Counted from the stretch's first letter, positions 18,447 to 27,718 are shown. The stretch is 64,000 nucleotides of DNA from Deltaproteobacteria bacterium (GCA_029261925.1 JAJDAJ010000091.1:62001-126000); one strand, 5' to 3'. The notes: generated by a model not told the origin, from the letters alone. A program made the numbers and translations.

Positions 18447-18713
18447 TCAGATTCCCATCTGCGCGAGCGCGTTGGTGATGCGGGCGATCATGCTGGAGAG
18501 CTGCGGGTGCTCGGCCTCGAAGCCCGCGGCGGCCTCGTTCAGCCGGTCGAGCACGTCGGGTGAGCTCTCGTCGGTGCTCTCGAGCAGCGTCTCGATGTCG
18601 TCCATCACCCGGCGCAGCGAGTCCCGCGTGGCCTCGTCCACGCTCCGCGTGCCGGAGAGTTGCTCGTGCAGGTCCCGGAGCCGGTCTCTGAGCTCGTCGT
18701 CTTGCATCGCCAT
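18447..18713 (-). CDS. DUF4404 family protein
   Basis: An 88-residue acidic, all-helical cytosolic protein starting MAMQDDELRDRLRDLHEQL, a typical DUF4404 N terminus; the rest is two further amphipathic helices ending in SSMIARITNALAQMGI. Function of the family is unknown. The ORF track runs to 19922 in this frame, but ATG at 18713 is right for the family (18707 is a second ATG). A TATACC hexamer lies 5 nt upstream, so the message may be nearly leaderless. Followed by the enoyl-CoA hydratase gene. Confidence 0.75.
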   Translation of the reverse strand: MAMQDDELRDRLRDLHEQLSGTRSVDEATRDSLRRVMDDIETLLESTDESSPDVLDRLNEAAAGFEAEHPQLSSMIARITNALAQMGI

Positions 18714-18751
18714 CTGCGGGGTATAGCTCAGGCGGGTCCGCGCCGCAGACC

Positions 18752-21001
18752 TCAGGGCGCGGCGTCGTGCGCGGCCAGGGCCGGCGCCTGCCAGCGCACG
18801 AAGATCGGCGACGCCCAGGCGCGCTCGGCCACGTCGGCCAGGCAGTCGTCGTCGGGTGGGGTCCGCGGATCGGAGTAGCAGGGCCGCGCCTCGACACAGC
18901 TTCCGTCCGCGTCGCGTACGCAGCGCAGCCCGCCGCCGTTGACGGCCGGTGTCGGCTCCTGGAGCACGCGCGCGTAGTAGATCACCTCGCGCCCGCCGGC
19001 CGCGAAGCCCGGATCCTCGAACTCCAGCGTGCAGCCGTCCGGGTCGGGCGGGCAGTCGTGTGCCAGCCAGGGGTCCTCGATCAGGCCGGCGACGGGCTCG
19101 TCGGGGCGCAGCTGCGGACGGATGCGCACGATCTCGATGCGCTCGATGCGCTGCCGGCGGTCGCCCGGGTGGTAGCACTCGCCGCGGCAGAGGTACTCCA
19201 GGCGCCCGGGCTCGAGCGCGGCCTGCGCGTGCTCGGGACAGCCCGGTTTCTGGACGAAGGCGCCGGCGGCACGCACGCGGAAGCGCGGGGTGCCGGCCAG
19301 CGTGACCTCCGAGCCCATCGGATGCGCGGCGCGGCCGGGCCCGTCGAGCAGGTCGAACCAGAGCAGGATCCGCGGCCCGCTGGTCGCGTAGACCTCGCGC
19401 TGCTCGAGGGCCTCCCAGAGCGCATCGCGGTCGCGAGCGCGGGCGTGCGCGGCGACCAGACCGCCGGTCATGAAGAACGATCCACCGCGCTCCTTGTCGA
19501 AGAACGTCGTCTCGGGGAAGGCAACGCTGACCGCGGAGCGCGGCACGGGCTCGGGCGACGGCTCGCCGCGCACGTACATGCGCTCGATCCACTTCTGGTC
19601 GCGCGGACCCTTCGCCTCGGTCATCTTGATGCGCTCGTACTCCTTGTAGCCGGTGCCGGGCCGCGCGGTGTGGTTGTCGCTCGATCCGATGAAGCCGAAT
19701 CGGAAGCGGCGCGGTGCGGCATCGCCGGCGTCGTCGAAGCTCGACAGCGCGAGCGCGTACTGGGCCGTCTGCGCGGGCCGGTAGTGGAACGCGGGCAGGA
19801 AGCAGTCGCGGCACTGCCCGCAGTCGAGCCAGTCCTCGACGCTCTCGCCCGAGACGGCCAGGTGACCGCCGGGGCCGAGGTCCATGTGGTACTCGCGTGC
19901 GCGACGCACGCGGTCCTCGCACTCCGCCGAGCCGGGATCCTCACAGCGCTCGCGGATCAGCTCCCCGGCGCGCCAGCAGCACGGCGTGTAGTCCGCGGTC
20001 GGCTCAGGGCAGACCAGCTCGCCGCTGGGGCCATGCACGGCCGAGCGCCACGGGCGGTACTCCTCCGAGTTCCCGTGCCCCGAGTAGATCTCGAACAGGC
20101 CCTGGCTCTCCGGCCGGTTCCGTGCCTCGAGCTGGTGGTCGTAGCTCGATCCAGGCGGCGTGTACCAGCCCCAGGCCGTGCCGTGCGGGATGATCAGGTG
20201 GTCGAAGCCCCACTGCTCGAGCTTGTCGGCCAGCTCGCCGGGGTGCATCGCGACCTCGCGGCAGTCGGCGGGCAGCTCGCGGGTGTCCACGCCGTCGGGG
20301 CAGCGCTCGGGAGCGCCGAGCTCCCGCATCACGGCGATCGCATCGAGGTACGGGCCGACGTTGGCCAGGTCGAACAGCGGCATCTTCAGCTGCTCGACGA
20401 ACATGCCGCGGTAGTCCATCACGCCCTCGAACGCCCGCGCGCTCGAGGCCGCGATCGGGCGCGCCGGGAGCTCGTCGTCGGCCGTTCCCCGGAGCACCAC
20501 GTTCTTGTGCCCGTAGTGATCCTCGGAGGTTCGCCCCACCTGGGTCCACTCCCAGCCCACGAGGCTGATCAGGTCCGGGCTGTCCGGATCGCCCGCGCGC
20601 GCGTTGCACTGGCGGATGCTCTCGCGCGTCTCCGCCCAGGCGCGCGGGCTGATCGTGCCCGCGTGGTCGTTGATGCTCCAGAAGTCCAGGTCCGCGCAGT
20701 AGCGCGCGAAGTCGCAGGCGTCGGCCGCGGGGTGCAGGCCCTCGCCCTGCATCATCGGCAGGCTGTTCATGAACGCGTCGTACGACCAGCTCGTGTGCAC
20801 GTGGAGGTCGCCGAAGAGGATCTGGCCGGCGTGCACGTCGAGCTCCGCCGCGCGCTGCGCCGCCGGCGCTGCCTGGCGCTCGGCCCGCGCCCGGACCACG
20901 GCGTCGGGCACGGCGGCGCCCTCGATCTCGCCCGGTCCCGGCGGACTGCCGCAGGCCGCGATCCAGACCATCAGCGCGATCGCCAGCGGCGTGCGCAGCA
21001 T
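18752..21001 (-). CDS. DUF3604 domain lipoprotein
   Basis: A 749-residue exported protein with a lipoprotein signal (MLRTPLAIALMVWIAACGS; lipobox IAAC). The mature protein is a DUF3604 PHP-like metallohydrolase: LFGDLHVHTSWSYDAF, FWSINDHAGTISPR, a VGWEWTQ strand, FGFIGSSDNHTARPG and a late YATSGPRILLWFDL. The His and Asp residues expected to bind metals are present. The DUF3604 family is uncharacterised but resembles PHP phosphoesterases. The ATG at 21001 has a GGAGGGGAG site upstream. A second DUF3604 protein is encoded at 60519. Confidence 0.88.
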   Translation of the reverse strand: MLRTPLAIALMVWIAACGSPPGPGEIEGAAVPDAVVRARAERQAAPAAQRAAELDVHAGQILFGDLHVHTSWSYDAFMNSLPMMQGEGLHPAADACDFARYCADLDFWSINDHAGTISPRAWAETRESIRQCNARAGDPDSPDLISLVGWEWTQVGRTSEDHYGHKNVVLRGTADDELPARPIAASSARAFEGVMDYRGMFVEQLKMPLFDLANVGPYLDAIAVMRELGAPERCPDGVDTRELPADCREVAMHPGELADKLEQWGFDHLIIPHGTAWGWYTPPGSSYDHQLEARNRPESQGLFEIYSGHGNSEEYRPWRSAVHGPSGELVCPEPTADYTPCCWRAGELIRERCEDPGSAECEDRVRRAREYHMDLGPGGHLAVSGESVEDWLDCGQCRDCFLPAFHYRPAQTAQYALALSSFDDAGDAAPRRFRFGFIGSSDNHTARPGTGYKEYERIKMTEAKGPRDQKWIERMYVRGEPSPEPVPRSAVSVAFPETTFFDKERGGSFFMTGGLVAAHARARDRDALWEALEQREVYATSGPRILLWFDLLDGPGRAAHPMGSEVTLAGTPRFRVRAAGAFVQKPGCPEHAQAALEPGRLEYLCRGECYHPGDRRQRIERIEIVRIRPQLRPDEPVAGLIEDPWLAHDCPPDPDGCTLEFEDPGFAAGGREVIYYARVLQEPTPAVNGGGLRCVRDADGSCVEARPCYSDPRTPPDDDCLADVAERAWASPIFVRWQAPALAAHDAAP

Positions 21002-21065
21002 CTCGCTCCTCCCCTCCGGGTTCGCGTAGAGTGTGGCCCAGCGGAGATCGACACGGGGATCGGGC

Positions 21066-22547
21066 TTGAGCGGACGTCTGCTGATGGGACTCGACGTCGG
21101 CGGCGGCAGCGCGCGCTGCCTGCTCCTCGACCCCGACGGCGGCGCGGTGCACGCGGTCGCCGAGCCCTGGCAGCCGCCGCGCGACCCGGCCGATGGCGAG
21201 GCCGACACCGGCGTGATCTGGTCCACCCTGGCCAGGGCGTCCCGCGCCGCACTGGCCGCGGCGGGCGCGCGGGCGGAAGACGTTGCCGGCATCGCGGTGA
21301 CCGCGATGCGTCTGGGCGCGGTGGCGCTCGACGCCGCGGATCGTGTGCTCTACGCCGGCTGGAACGGCGACCTGCGCGCGCTCGAGATCGGACTCGAGCT
21401 GGCGGAGCGACACGGCGAGGTGTGGGGTCCGCGGGTCGGGCGCTGGCCGGCGCCCAACGGTCTGCCCGCGCGCCTGGTCTGGCTCGAGCGCGAGCATCCC
21501 GGGTTGCGCGCGCGCGTGGCGAGCCTGCTCGCGCTCAACGACCAGATCGCGCTGCGGCTCTGCGGCGAGCACGCGACCGATCTCTCGCAGGCGGGCGAGA
21601 CCATGCTGCTCGACGTGAAGACCGGGGACTGGGCCGCGGACTGCCTGGCGGAGATCGGCGCGGCGCGCGAGCTCTTCCCGGCGCCGCGCCCCTCGGGCAG
21701 CCGGCTCGGTGAGCTCCGCGCCGACGCGGCGCGAACGCTCGGTCTGGCTCCCGGAACGCCGGTGGCGGTCGGCGGCGGGGACACGCAGTGCGCGCTGCTG
21801 GGCGCTGGCGCGATCGAGCCCGGGAGCAGCTGCGTGGTCGGCGGCACGACCGCGCCCGTGCAGCGGGTTCTGGACCGGCCGCTGGTCGACCCGGAGCTGC
21901 GCCTGTGGACCGGCTGGCACGTGGTTCCGGGGCGCTGGGTGCTCGAGAGCAACGCGGGTCCGACGGGGCTGACGCTGGACTGGGCCGCGGCGCTGCTCTT
22001 TCCCGGCGTGCCCGATCCTGTGGCGCAGCTGCTCGCCGCGGCCGCGGCTGCCCCGCCCGGCGCCGACGGCATGCGCTCGACGCTCGGCGCGCACGTCTGG
22101 GACGCGCGCCGTCTGATCCCGGGCATGCGCAGCCTGTCGATGTCGAGCATGACCCTGGTGCGCGCCGGCGAGGGCTCGCGTGGGCTGATCGCGCGCGCGA
22201 TCATCGAGGGCCTGATCTGCGCGCTGCGCGCCAACTTCGAGCAGCTCGTCGTCTGTGCCGGCGAGCCCACCGGCGACGTGCGCCTGGCGGGCGGGCTCTC
22301 GCGCAGCCCGCTGCTCGCACGGCTGCTGGCCGACGCGCTCGATCGCCCGGTGGTGGCCGCGCGCACGCCCCAGACCAGTGCGCTGGGTGCGGCGCTCTGC
22401 GCGGGCGTCGGTGCCGGGATCCTCGACGATCTGGCCGCGGGCGCCGGGCTGGTGGGCGAGGGCGCTCGCGTCGAGCCCGAGCCCGCCGCGGTGCGCGCGC
22501 ACTCGGAGCTCTATGCCGCCTGGCGCGAGCACCTCGACGCGGAGTGA
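21066..22547 (+). CDS. FGGY-family carbohydrate kinase
   Basis: A 493-residue sugar kinase with both actin-like domains: GLDVGGGSARCLLLD phosphate-1 motif at the N terminus, VGGTTAPVQR in the linker to the second domain, and GGLSRSPLLARLLADALDRP near the C terminus. It phosphorylates a sugar or polyol of unknown identity. Three starts are possible: GTG 21033, TTG 21066 and ATG 21084. TTG 21066 is chosen because ATG 21084 would cut into the first beta strand. A TAGAGT hexamer at 21027 could be the -10. Divergent from the DUF3604 gene. Confidence 0.88.
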   Translation: MSGRLLMGLDVGGGSARCLLLDPDGGAVHAVAEPWQPPRDPADGEADTGVIWSTLARASRAALAAAGARAEDVAGIAVTAMRLGAVALDAADRVLYAGWNGDLRALEIGLELAERHGEVWGPRVGRWPAPNGLPARLVWLEREHPGLRARVASLLALNDQIALRLCGEHATDLSQAGETMLLDVKTGDWAADCLAEIGAARELFPAPRPSGSRLGELRADAARTLGLAPGTPVAVGGGDTQCALLGAGAIEPGSSCVVGGTTAPVQRVLDRPLVDPELRLWTGWHVVPGRWVLESNAGPTGLTLDWAAALLFPGVPDPVAQLLAAAAAAPPGADGMRSTLGAHVWDARRLIPGMRSLSMSSMTLVRAGEGSRGLIARAIIEGLICALRANFEQLVVCAGEPTGDVRLAGGLSRSPLLARLLADALDRPVVAARTPQTSALGAALCAGVGAGILDDLAAGAGLVGEGARVEPEPAAVRAHSELYAAWREHLDAE

Positions 22548-22557
22548 GCGGCCCGCC

Positions 22558-23637
22558 TCAGCAGCAGCCCGGGCTTCCGCCGCGCTCGTCGTCGTACGCG
22601 TCGTGCCAGTGGCGCCCGAGCATCCAGCCGCGCGCGGCCGCCAGGCGCAGCGCGCGCTGCGGCTCGATCACGCGCGGACCGTCGCGGAGCACCCGCAGCA
22701 CGGCTCGCTGCCCCGCTGCGAGCTCGCGCTCGCGGTCGCCGTCGAAGGCGAGCAGTCCGGGGCCGGTGACCTCGACGGGCTCGCCCAGCGACACCCGGCG
22801 GTGTCGCTCCACGCCGACCGGTCGGTACAGGCCCGGCGAGATCGGCGCGAGCAGGTCGCGGGCCCCCGTGCCCGGTGGTCGACACCATACGGCGACGCCG
22901 GCGTCGTCGTCGGCCCCGCAGGGCTCGAGCAGCCCGCCGATCGGCGACATGCCGACGGCGTCGGGCTCGGCGCGCGCCAGCACCACCAGGCGCAGGTTGG
23001 CGGGCTCGAAGGGCATCAGGTTCCCGCTGCGATCCCCGACCAGGAAGGCGGCGTCGATCAGGGCGAGATCGTCGGCCTCGCCCTCGATCTCGACCGCGAC
23101 GCGCTTGACCGGCGGCGCGACCTCGTCGAGCGCGACGGCGCGTGCGGCGACCAGCCCGGCCGCTGCGCCCGCGACCGTGGCCTCGACCATTCGCGGGAAG
23201 ACGTTGTTGGTCCCGGTGGACAGCGGCATCAGCGGCGCGTCGCTCCAGGTGCGCGCGACGATCCGGTTGGTGCCGTCGCCTCCGAGCACGACCAGCGCCC
23301 GGCAGCCGGCAGCGCGCATACGCTCCACCGCAGCGACCGTGTCGCGTGGCGACAGGCTGGCGCCGACGTCGAGCACGTCGAAGCGCGCGCGGATGCGCAG
23401 GTTCTCGACCGCGCCCGTGCCGATCGCGAACGGATCGCGCACCACCGAGAAGCGCCCCGCGCCCGCCGCGGCGGCGCCGATCACCGCGCGCGCGACGGTG
23501 TTGCGCTTGCTCTGCGGCGTGTCGGAGGCGGCGCGCGCCGCGAGCCGGCGCACGTCGCGTCCCGAGGCCGGGTTCACCACGATGCCGACGTGCGCCGCTG
23601 GATCCGGCGCGGGCTCGTGTTCGTGCGCTGCGCTCAC
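22558..23637 (-). CDS. ATP-NAD kinase family protein (AcoX-like)
   Basis: A 359-residue protein of the ATP-NAD kinase/AcoX group. HVGIVVNPASGRDVRRLAAR at the N terminus and VVLGGDGTNRIVA in the first third are diagnostic of the NAD-kinase fold, and PLSTGTNNVFP follows. It differs from housekeeping NAD kinase (shorter, GGDGT with NDN) and its physiological substrate is uncertain. The ORF opens at a TTG (23658) overlapping the upstream hydrolase; the GTG at 23637 avoids overlap and is preferred. It lies 7 nt after the alpha/beta hydrolase gene on the same strand. Confidence 0.8.
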   Translation of the reverse strand: MSAAHEHEPAPDPAAHVGIVVNPASGRDVRRLAARAASDTPQSKRNTVARAVIGAAAAGAGRFSVVRDPFAIGTGAVENLRIRARFDVLDVGASLSPRDTVAAVERMRAAGCRALVVLGGDGTNRIVARTWSDAPLMPLSTGTNNVFPRMVEATVAGAAAGLVAARAVALDEVAPPVKRVAVEIEGEADDLALIDAAFLVGDRSGNLMPFEPANLRLVVLARAEPDAVGMSPIGGLLEPCGADDDAGVAVWCRPPGTGARDLLAPISPGLYRPVGVERHRRVSLGEPVEVTGPGLLAFDGDRERELAAGQRAVLRVLRDGPRVIEPQRALRLAAARGWMLGRHWHDAYDDERGGSPGCC

Positions 23638-23644
23638 CCGGGCA

Positions 23645-24427
23645 TCATAGCCCCGCAACGAAGCGATCGACGTGCCGGGCCACCTCGTCCGGGGCGACCT
23701 CCTGCAGGAAGTGGCCGGCGCCCTCGATCGCCACGCGCTCCAGCCCCGGGCAGAGCGCGCGCAGCCGCGCGTCGTCCGCCATGGGCGTGGCCGAGTCGAT
23801 CAGCAGCGCCGGTACCCGGCAGCGGGCGGCGAGCGCGTCGGTATCGGACAGGAGCGCGCGGAACGCGGGGCCGCGCACGTGCGCGGGGCAGGCGCGGATC
23901 GCGGCAGTGAAGCGCTCGCGCAGCGCCGCGCCGTCCCGGGGCGGAACGCAGCCCGCGGCGAAGCGAGCGGCGGCCGTACCCGGATCCGCGCCGCCGAGCT
24001 CGGCGGCGTAGCCCGCCAGGTAGGCCCGGGTGCGCTCGCGCAGCACGATCGGTGCGTCGAGCAGGATCAGACCGCGCAGCGCCGCCGGCTCGCACGCCGC
24101 CAGCGCCAGACCGATCGCCCCGCCCAGGCTGTGCCCGAGCACCACCGGCCGCCCGAGCTCGAGGCGCTCGATCAGCCAGGCGGCGTCGTCCGCCCAGGTG
24201 CCGAGCCGGTAGCCCGTCGGCGGCGCGTCGCTGGCGCCGAAGCCCCGCAGGTCGGGCGCGACCACCCGGTGGCGCGCGGACAGCCGTTCCAGCAGCGGCT
24301 CGAGGCTGGAGTGATCGAGGCACCAGCCGTGCAGCGCCAGGATCGACGGCTCTCCCGTGCCGCGCTCGTGCCAGTGCAGACGCACGCCCTCGCGCGTGGC
24401 GGATCCCGGCTCGCTGGCGGCGCTCAT
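23645..24427 (-). CDS. Alpha/beta hydrolase
   Basis: A 260-residue alpha/beta hydrolase with a complete triad: oxyanion segment ALHGWCLDHSS, nucleophile elbow LGHSLGGAIG, an Asp in the LLIDSATPM region and a terminal His in GAGHFLQE. Likely an esterase, epoxide hydrolase or dehalogenase-type enzyme of unknown substrate. Transcribed divergently from the amidohydrolase at 24493 (65 bp apart) and probably cotranscribed with the downstream ATP-NAD-kinase-like gene. Confidence 0.9.
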   Translation of the reverse strand: MSAASEPGSATREGVRLHWHERGTGEPSILALHGWCLDHSSLEPLLERLSARHRVVAPDLRGFGASDAPPTGYRLGTWADDAAWLIERLELGRPVVLGHSLGGAIGLALAACEPAALRGLILLDAPIVLRERTRAYLAGYAAELGGADPGTAAARFAAGCVPPRDGAALRERFTAAIRACPAHVRGPAFRALLSDTDALAARCRVPALLIDSATPMADDARLRALCPGLERVAIEGAGHFLQEVAPDEVARHVDRFVAGL

Positions 24428-24469
24428 GCTCGCCGCAGGATAGCCGTGCCCGGTGGGGCCTTCGCGGGC

Positions 24470-24475
24470 TAGAAT
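24470..24475 (+). promoter_or_regulatory. -10 element TAGAAT for the amidohydrolase pair
   Basis: TAGAAT lies 17 nt before the ATG at 24493, followed by a GGGGAGGA ribosome binding site. No -35 seen. Confidence 0.4.
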
Positions 24476-24492
24476 CTCGCGGGGAGGACGCC

Positions 24493-25665
24493 ATGGAGTA
24501 CACCCGCATCGACGTCGATGCCCACATCCAGGAGCCGCCCGACTGCTGGACGAGCCGGATGTCCAGCGCGAAGTGGGGCGACCGCATCCCGCACAGCGAG
24601 TGGTACCGCCCGGCCGACGAGTCCGGGGGCATGGACCTGCCCTACCTGGTGGAGCCGCACGAGCGCATGCAGCGCTGGGTCATCGACGGCACGCCGACCC
24701 TGCCGTTCCCGTCGGTCTGCCAGGCCGCGACCGCGGATCGGGAGACGCTTCCGTCGCGCTGGGAGGACGTGCCGCTCAGCGTGTACCGCGCCCCGGAGCG
24801 ACTCGAGGCCATGGACCGCGACGGGATCAGCGCGGCGGTGCTCTATCCCAACGTCACCGGACCGTCCGCCGACGCCTTCGCGGGCAAGGAGCCGGAGTAC
24901 GAGGCCGACTGCGTGCGCGCCTACAACGACTTCCTCACCGAGGAGATGATCGGGCACGATGCCGAGCGCCTGGTCGCGCTGACCGTGGTGCCGTACTCCG
25001 CCATCGAGCGGACGGTCGCCGAGGTCGTGCGCTGCCGGCAGCTCGGGCACCGTGGCGTGATCATGACCAGCGCGCCGCACCAGCGCGGCCTGCCGTACTT
25101 CAACGATCCGTACTGGGAACCGCTCTGGGAGACCTGCCAGGAGATGGACCACCCGGTGCACTTCCACGGCTCCGGCGGCGCGATGAAGATGCGGCTGGAC
25201 CTGATGCCGGGCACGGGGGCGCGGCGCGGTCGCGCGCTCATGGGCTCGGTCGGCTTCAACCTCCAGGGCCAGTACATGGCCAACTTCCTGTTCTCCGGCG
25301 TGTTCGAGCGCTTCCCGCGGCTGACCTTCGTGATCGCCGAGACGGGCCTGGGCTGGGTGCCCTACCTGCTCGAGGTCTGCGACCACGAGTGGGAGCGCAA
25401 CCAGCTCTGGCAGCACGGCTTCGAGCGCCGGCCCAGCGAGGTCTTCCGCGATCGCGTGTACGTGGACTTCTGGTACGAGCAGCAGGGGCTGCGCAACTGG
25501 GAGTTCATCGGCGCCGACCGCATCATGTGGGAGAGCGACTTCCCGCACCCCACCTCGCTCTGGCCCGACTCGAGCAAGTACGTGGAGCTCAGCCTCGACG
25601 GCGTCCCCGAGGCCGCACGCCGGAAGATCCTGGTCGACAATGCCCGCAGCGTCTACAAGCTCTGA
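24493..25665 (+). CDS. Amidohydrolase family 2 metal-dependent hydrolase
   Basis: A 390-residue protein with an intact amidohydrolase-2 site: IDVDAHIQEPPDCW (D-x-H), PVHFHGSGGAMKM (central His) and MWESDFPHPTSLW (C-terminal Asp, His). GGGGAGGA precedes the ATG at 24493; the ORF track start at 24052 runs through the divergent hydrolase and is rejected. It overlaps the start of a paralog at 25640 by 26 nt, so the pair is translationally linked. The substrate is unknown; members near LLM oxidoreductases and CoA enzymes often act on aromatic or cyclic carboxylates, but that is inference. Confidence 0.88.
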   Translation: MEYTRIDVDAHIQEPPDCWTSRMSSAKWGDRIPHSEWYRPADESGGMDLPYLVEPHERMQRWVIDGTPTLPFPSVCQAATADRETLPSRWEDVPLSVYRAPERLEAMDRDGISAAVLYPNVTGPSADAFAGKEPEYEADCVRAYNDFLTEEMIGHDAERLVALTVVPYSAIERTVAEVVRCRQLGHRGVIMTSAPHQRGLPYFNDPYWEPLWETCQEMDHPVHFHGSGGAMKMRLDLMPGTGARRGRALMGSVGFNLQGQYMANFLFSGVFERFPRLTFVIAETGLGWVPYLLEVCDHEWERNQLWQHGFERRPSEVFRDRVYVDFWYEQQGLRNWEFIGADRIMWESDFPHPTSLWPDSSKYVELSLDGVPEAARRKILVDNARSVYKL

Positions 25666-26776
25666 CGTGGTGATCTCGGCGGCGGATCACGTCGTCGAGC
25701 CGCCCGACCTCTGGACCTCGCGGCTACCGCACGCGCGCTGGGGCGACCGGATCCCGCGGGTCGTCGAGCAGGACGACGGCGTCGAGCGCTGGGTGATCGA
25801 CGGCGTGGTGCAGGCCGACGCCCCGCTCGCGCGCATCGGCGCGCTGCTGCCCCGGCGCTTCGACGAGCCGCGAAGCTGGGCCGACGTGCCCGCCGCGGCG
25901 TACTCGCCCGCCGATCGCCTCGCCGCGATGGACGCCGACGGCGTCGGGATCTCCGTGCTCTATCCCGGCGCGGCGGGCTACGGCGGCCAGGCGCTGGCGG
26001 CCATCCCCGATCCGGAGCTCGAGGTCGCGTGCTGCCGCGCGTACAACGACTGGCTGGTCGAGACCTGGGGCGTGAGCGATCGCTTCGTGCCGCAGTGCGT
26101 GCTGCCCGTCTCGTCGGTGGAGGCGAGTCGCTCCGAGCTGGAGCGCGCCGCGGCGCTGGGCCACCGCGGTGCGATCATGCATCCGTTCCCCTGGCACCTC
26201 CGCTCGGACGTGCCCCACGTGCACGACGGCGCCTGGGATCCGCTCTGGGATGCCGCACAGGGTCTCGGCATGCCGCTGTGCTGGGAGTCGGGCGCCGGCT
26301 TCATGCTCGACGTGTATCCGGGCTTCGGGCCCGCGGCGCGCAGCGCCTACGCCGCCGCGCGGCGGCCGATCAGCGGAGCGGTCGCGGTCGCGTCCTTCGT
26401 GCTGGGCGGCATCGCCGAGCGCTTCCCGTCGCTGGAGGTCGTGTTCACCTCGAGCAGCGTCGACTGGATCGTCTTCCAGCTGGAGAACTCCGACTGGGAG
26501 TGGAAACAGTCGCAGCTGAACAAGGAGGGGATCCCGCTGCCGACCGAGGTCTTCCACCGCCAGTGCTACGTGACGACCTGGTTCGAGAAGGCGGGCCTGA
26601 AGCAGCGCGACTACATCGGCGTGGACAGGATCCTGTGGCAGGTCGGCTTCCCCCAGAGCAGCTCGACGTATCCCGGCACCGCCGCCGCCATCCGCGAGAA
26701 CCTGGGCGATCTGTCCGGTGACGAGCGCGCGCGGATCACGCACGGCAACGCCGCGAAGCTCTACCGGCTGGACTGA
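25640..26776 (+). CDS. Degenerate amidohydrolase family 2 paralog
   Basis: A 378-residue protein clearly homologous to its upstream neighbour, residue by residue in places (VISAADHVVEPPDLW; YNDWLVETWGV; LGHRGAIMH). The central FHGSGG is replaced by CWESGAG, and the C-terminal MWESDFPHP by LWQVGFPQS, removing the conserved Asp and two His. The N-terminal His remains. It is probably not a normal metallohydrolase and could be a structural partner of the intact paralog. Start: ATG 25640 overlaps the upstream gene by 26 nt; GTG 25667 just after the upstream stop is an equally credible alternative. Confidence 0.82.
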   Translation: MPAASTSSDVVISAADHVVEPPDLWTSRLPHARWGDRIPRVVEQDDGVERWVIDGVVQADAPLARIGALLPRRFDEPRSWADVPAAAYSPADRLAAMDADGVGISVLYPGAAGYGGQALAAIPDPELEVACCRAYNDWLVETWGVSDRFVPQCVLPVSSVEASRSELERAAALGHRGAIMHPFPWHLRSDVPHVHDGAWDPLWDAAQGLGMPLCWESGAGFMLDVYPGFGPAARSAYAAARRPISGAVAVASFVLGGIAERFPSLEVVFTSSSVDWIVFQLENSDWEWKQSQLNKEGIPLPTEVFHRQCYVTTWFEKAGLKQRDYIGVDRILWQVGFPQSSSTYPGTAAAIRENLGDLSGDERARITHGNAAKLYRLD

Positions 26777-26803
26777 GCCTCCGGACCGGGGAGCCGGCCG
26801 ACC

Positions 26804-27718
26804 TTGATCGTCCTCCGCATCTGCGCGCTCGGCGACCTGATCATCACCGGTCCGCTGCTGGAAGCGCTCGACGACCCGCTGCTGATCGCGCACGGCGAGC
26901 AGCTGGCGCTCGCGCGCGCCGCCGGCTGGGTGCGCGACGGCGTGGACGCCGACGCGCGCTCGCTGCACGGGCTCTACGCATCATCCTCTCTCCACGTGGA
27001 GCTGCCCGGTCCGCTGCGCGAGCGCCTGGCGCGAGGCCAGGGCGCGATCGCGATCGGCGGGCCCGGCCCCGCCCGCGACGCCCTGTGCGCGCGGCTGCGC
27101 GCGCTCGGTGCGGGCGAGGTACGCGCGCTCGATGCCCGGCCGCCCGAGGGCGTGCACGCCGTGGACCTGCTGCTGGGCACGTCGGGCCGGCGGACCGACC
27201 CGGTCTGTCCGCGCATCGAGCTGCCGGCCGCGGGCCGGGAGCGCGGCCGCGCGCTGCTGGCGCACGCCGGCGTCGATCCCGGGGCCGGCTGCGTGGCGCT
27301 GCACCCGGGGGCCGGGAGCGCGGCCAAGTGCTGGCCGGTGGGCCGCTGGATCGAGCTCGCCGCGAGCCTGCGCGTGCCTCTGGTCGCCGTCGAGGGGCCG
27401 GCCGACGCGGGACCCGTCGCCGCGCTGCGCGACGCGCTGGGCGTGCCCGCGCTCGCGGGTCTCGAGCTCGAGGATCTCGCCGCGGCGCTCTCGCAGACGT
27501 CCGGCCTGCTGGGCCACGACTCCGGCGTCTCGCACCTCGGCGCCGCGCTGGGTCTGCCGGTGCTCGCGCTCTTCGGGCCGACGGATGCGGCCTCCTGGGC
27601 GCCCCGGGGCCCCCGCGCTCGCGTGCTCGAGGCGCCCGGGGGCGCGCTCGAGGATCTCGCCGTCGAGCCGGTGCGCGACGCCGTCGAGGCGCTGCTTCAG
27701 TCGGCCTCGAGCCGGTAG
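26804..27718 (+). CDS. Glycosyltransferase family 9 protein (heptosyltransferase-like)
   Basis: A 304-residue GT-B fold enzyme of family 9 (ADP-heptose:LPS heptosyltransferase type). LIVLRICALGDLIITGPLLE is the standard N terminus; ALHPGAGSAAKCWPVGRWIEL begins the second Rossmann domain; LLGHDSGVSHLGAALGLPVL, with the acidic HDSGVSH loop, and ALFGPTDAASWAPRG complete the donor site. The start is TTG at 26804. It likely adds a sugar to lipopolysaccharide core or another glycan. The 3' end overlaps the convergent response regulator by 22 bp. Confidence 0.88.
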   Translation: MIVLRICALGDLIITGPLLEALDDPLLIAHGEQLALARAAGWVRDGVDADARSLHGLYASSSLHVELPGPLRERLARGQGAIAIGGPGPARDALCARLRALGAGEVRALDARPPEGVHAVDLLLGTSGRRTDPVCPRIELPAAGRERGRALLAHAGVDPGAGCVALHPGAGSAAKCWPVGRWIELAASLRVPLVAVEGPADAGPVAALRDALGVPALAGLELEDLAAALSQTSGLLGHDSGVSHLGAALGLPVLALFGPTDAASWAPRGPRARVLEAPGGALEDLAVEPVRDAVEALLQSASSR

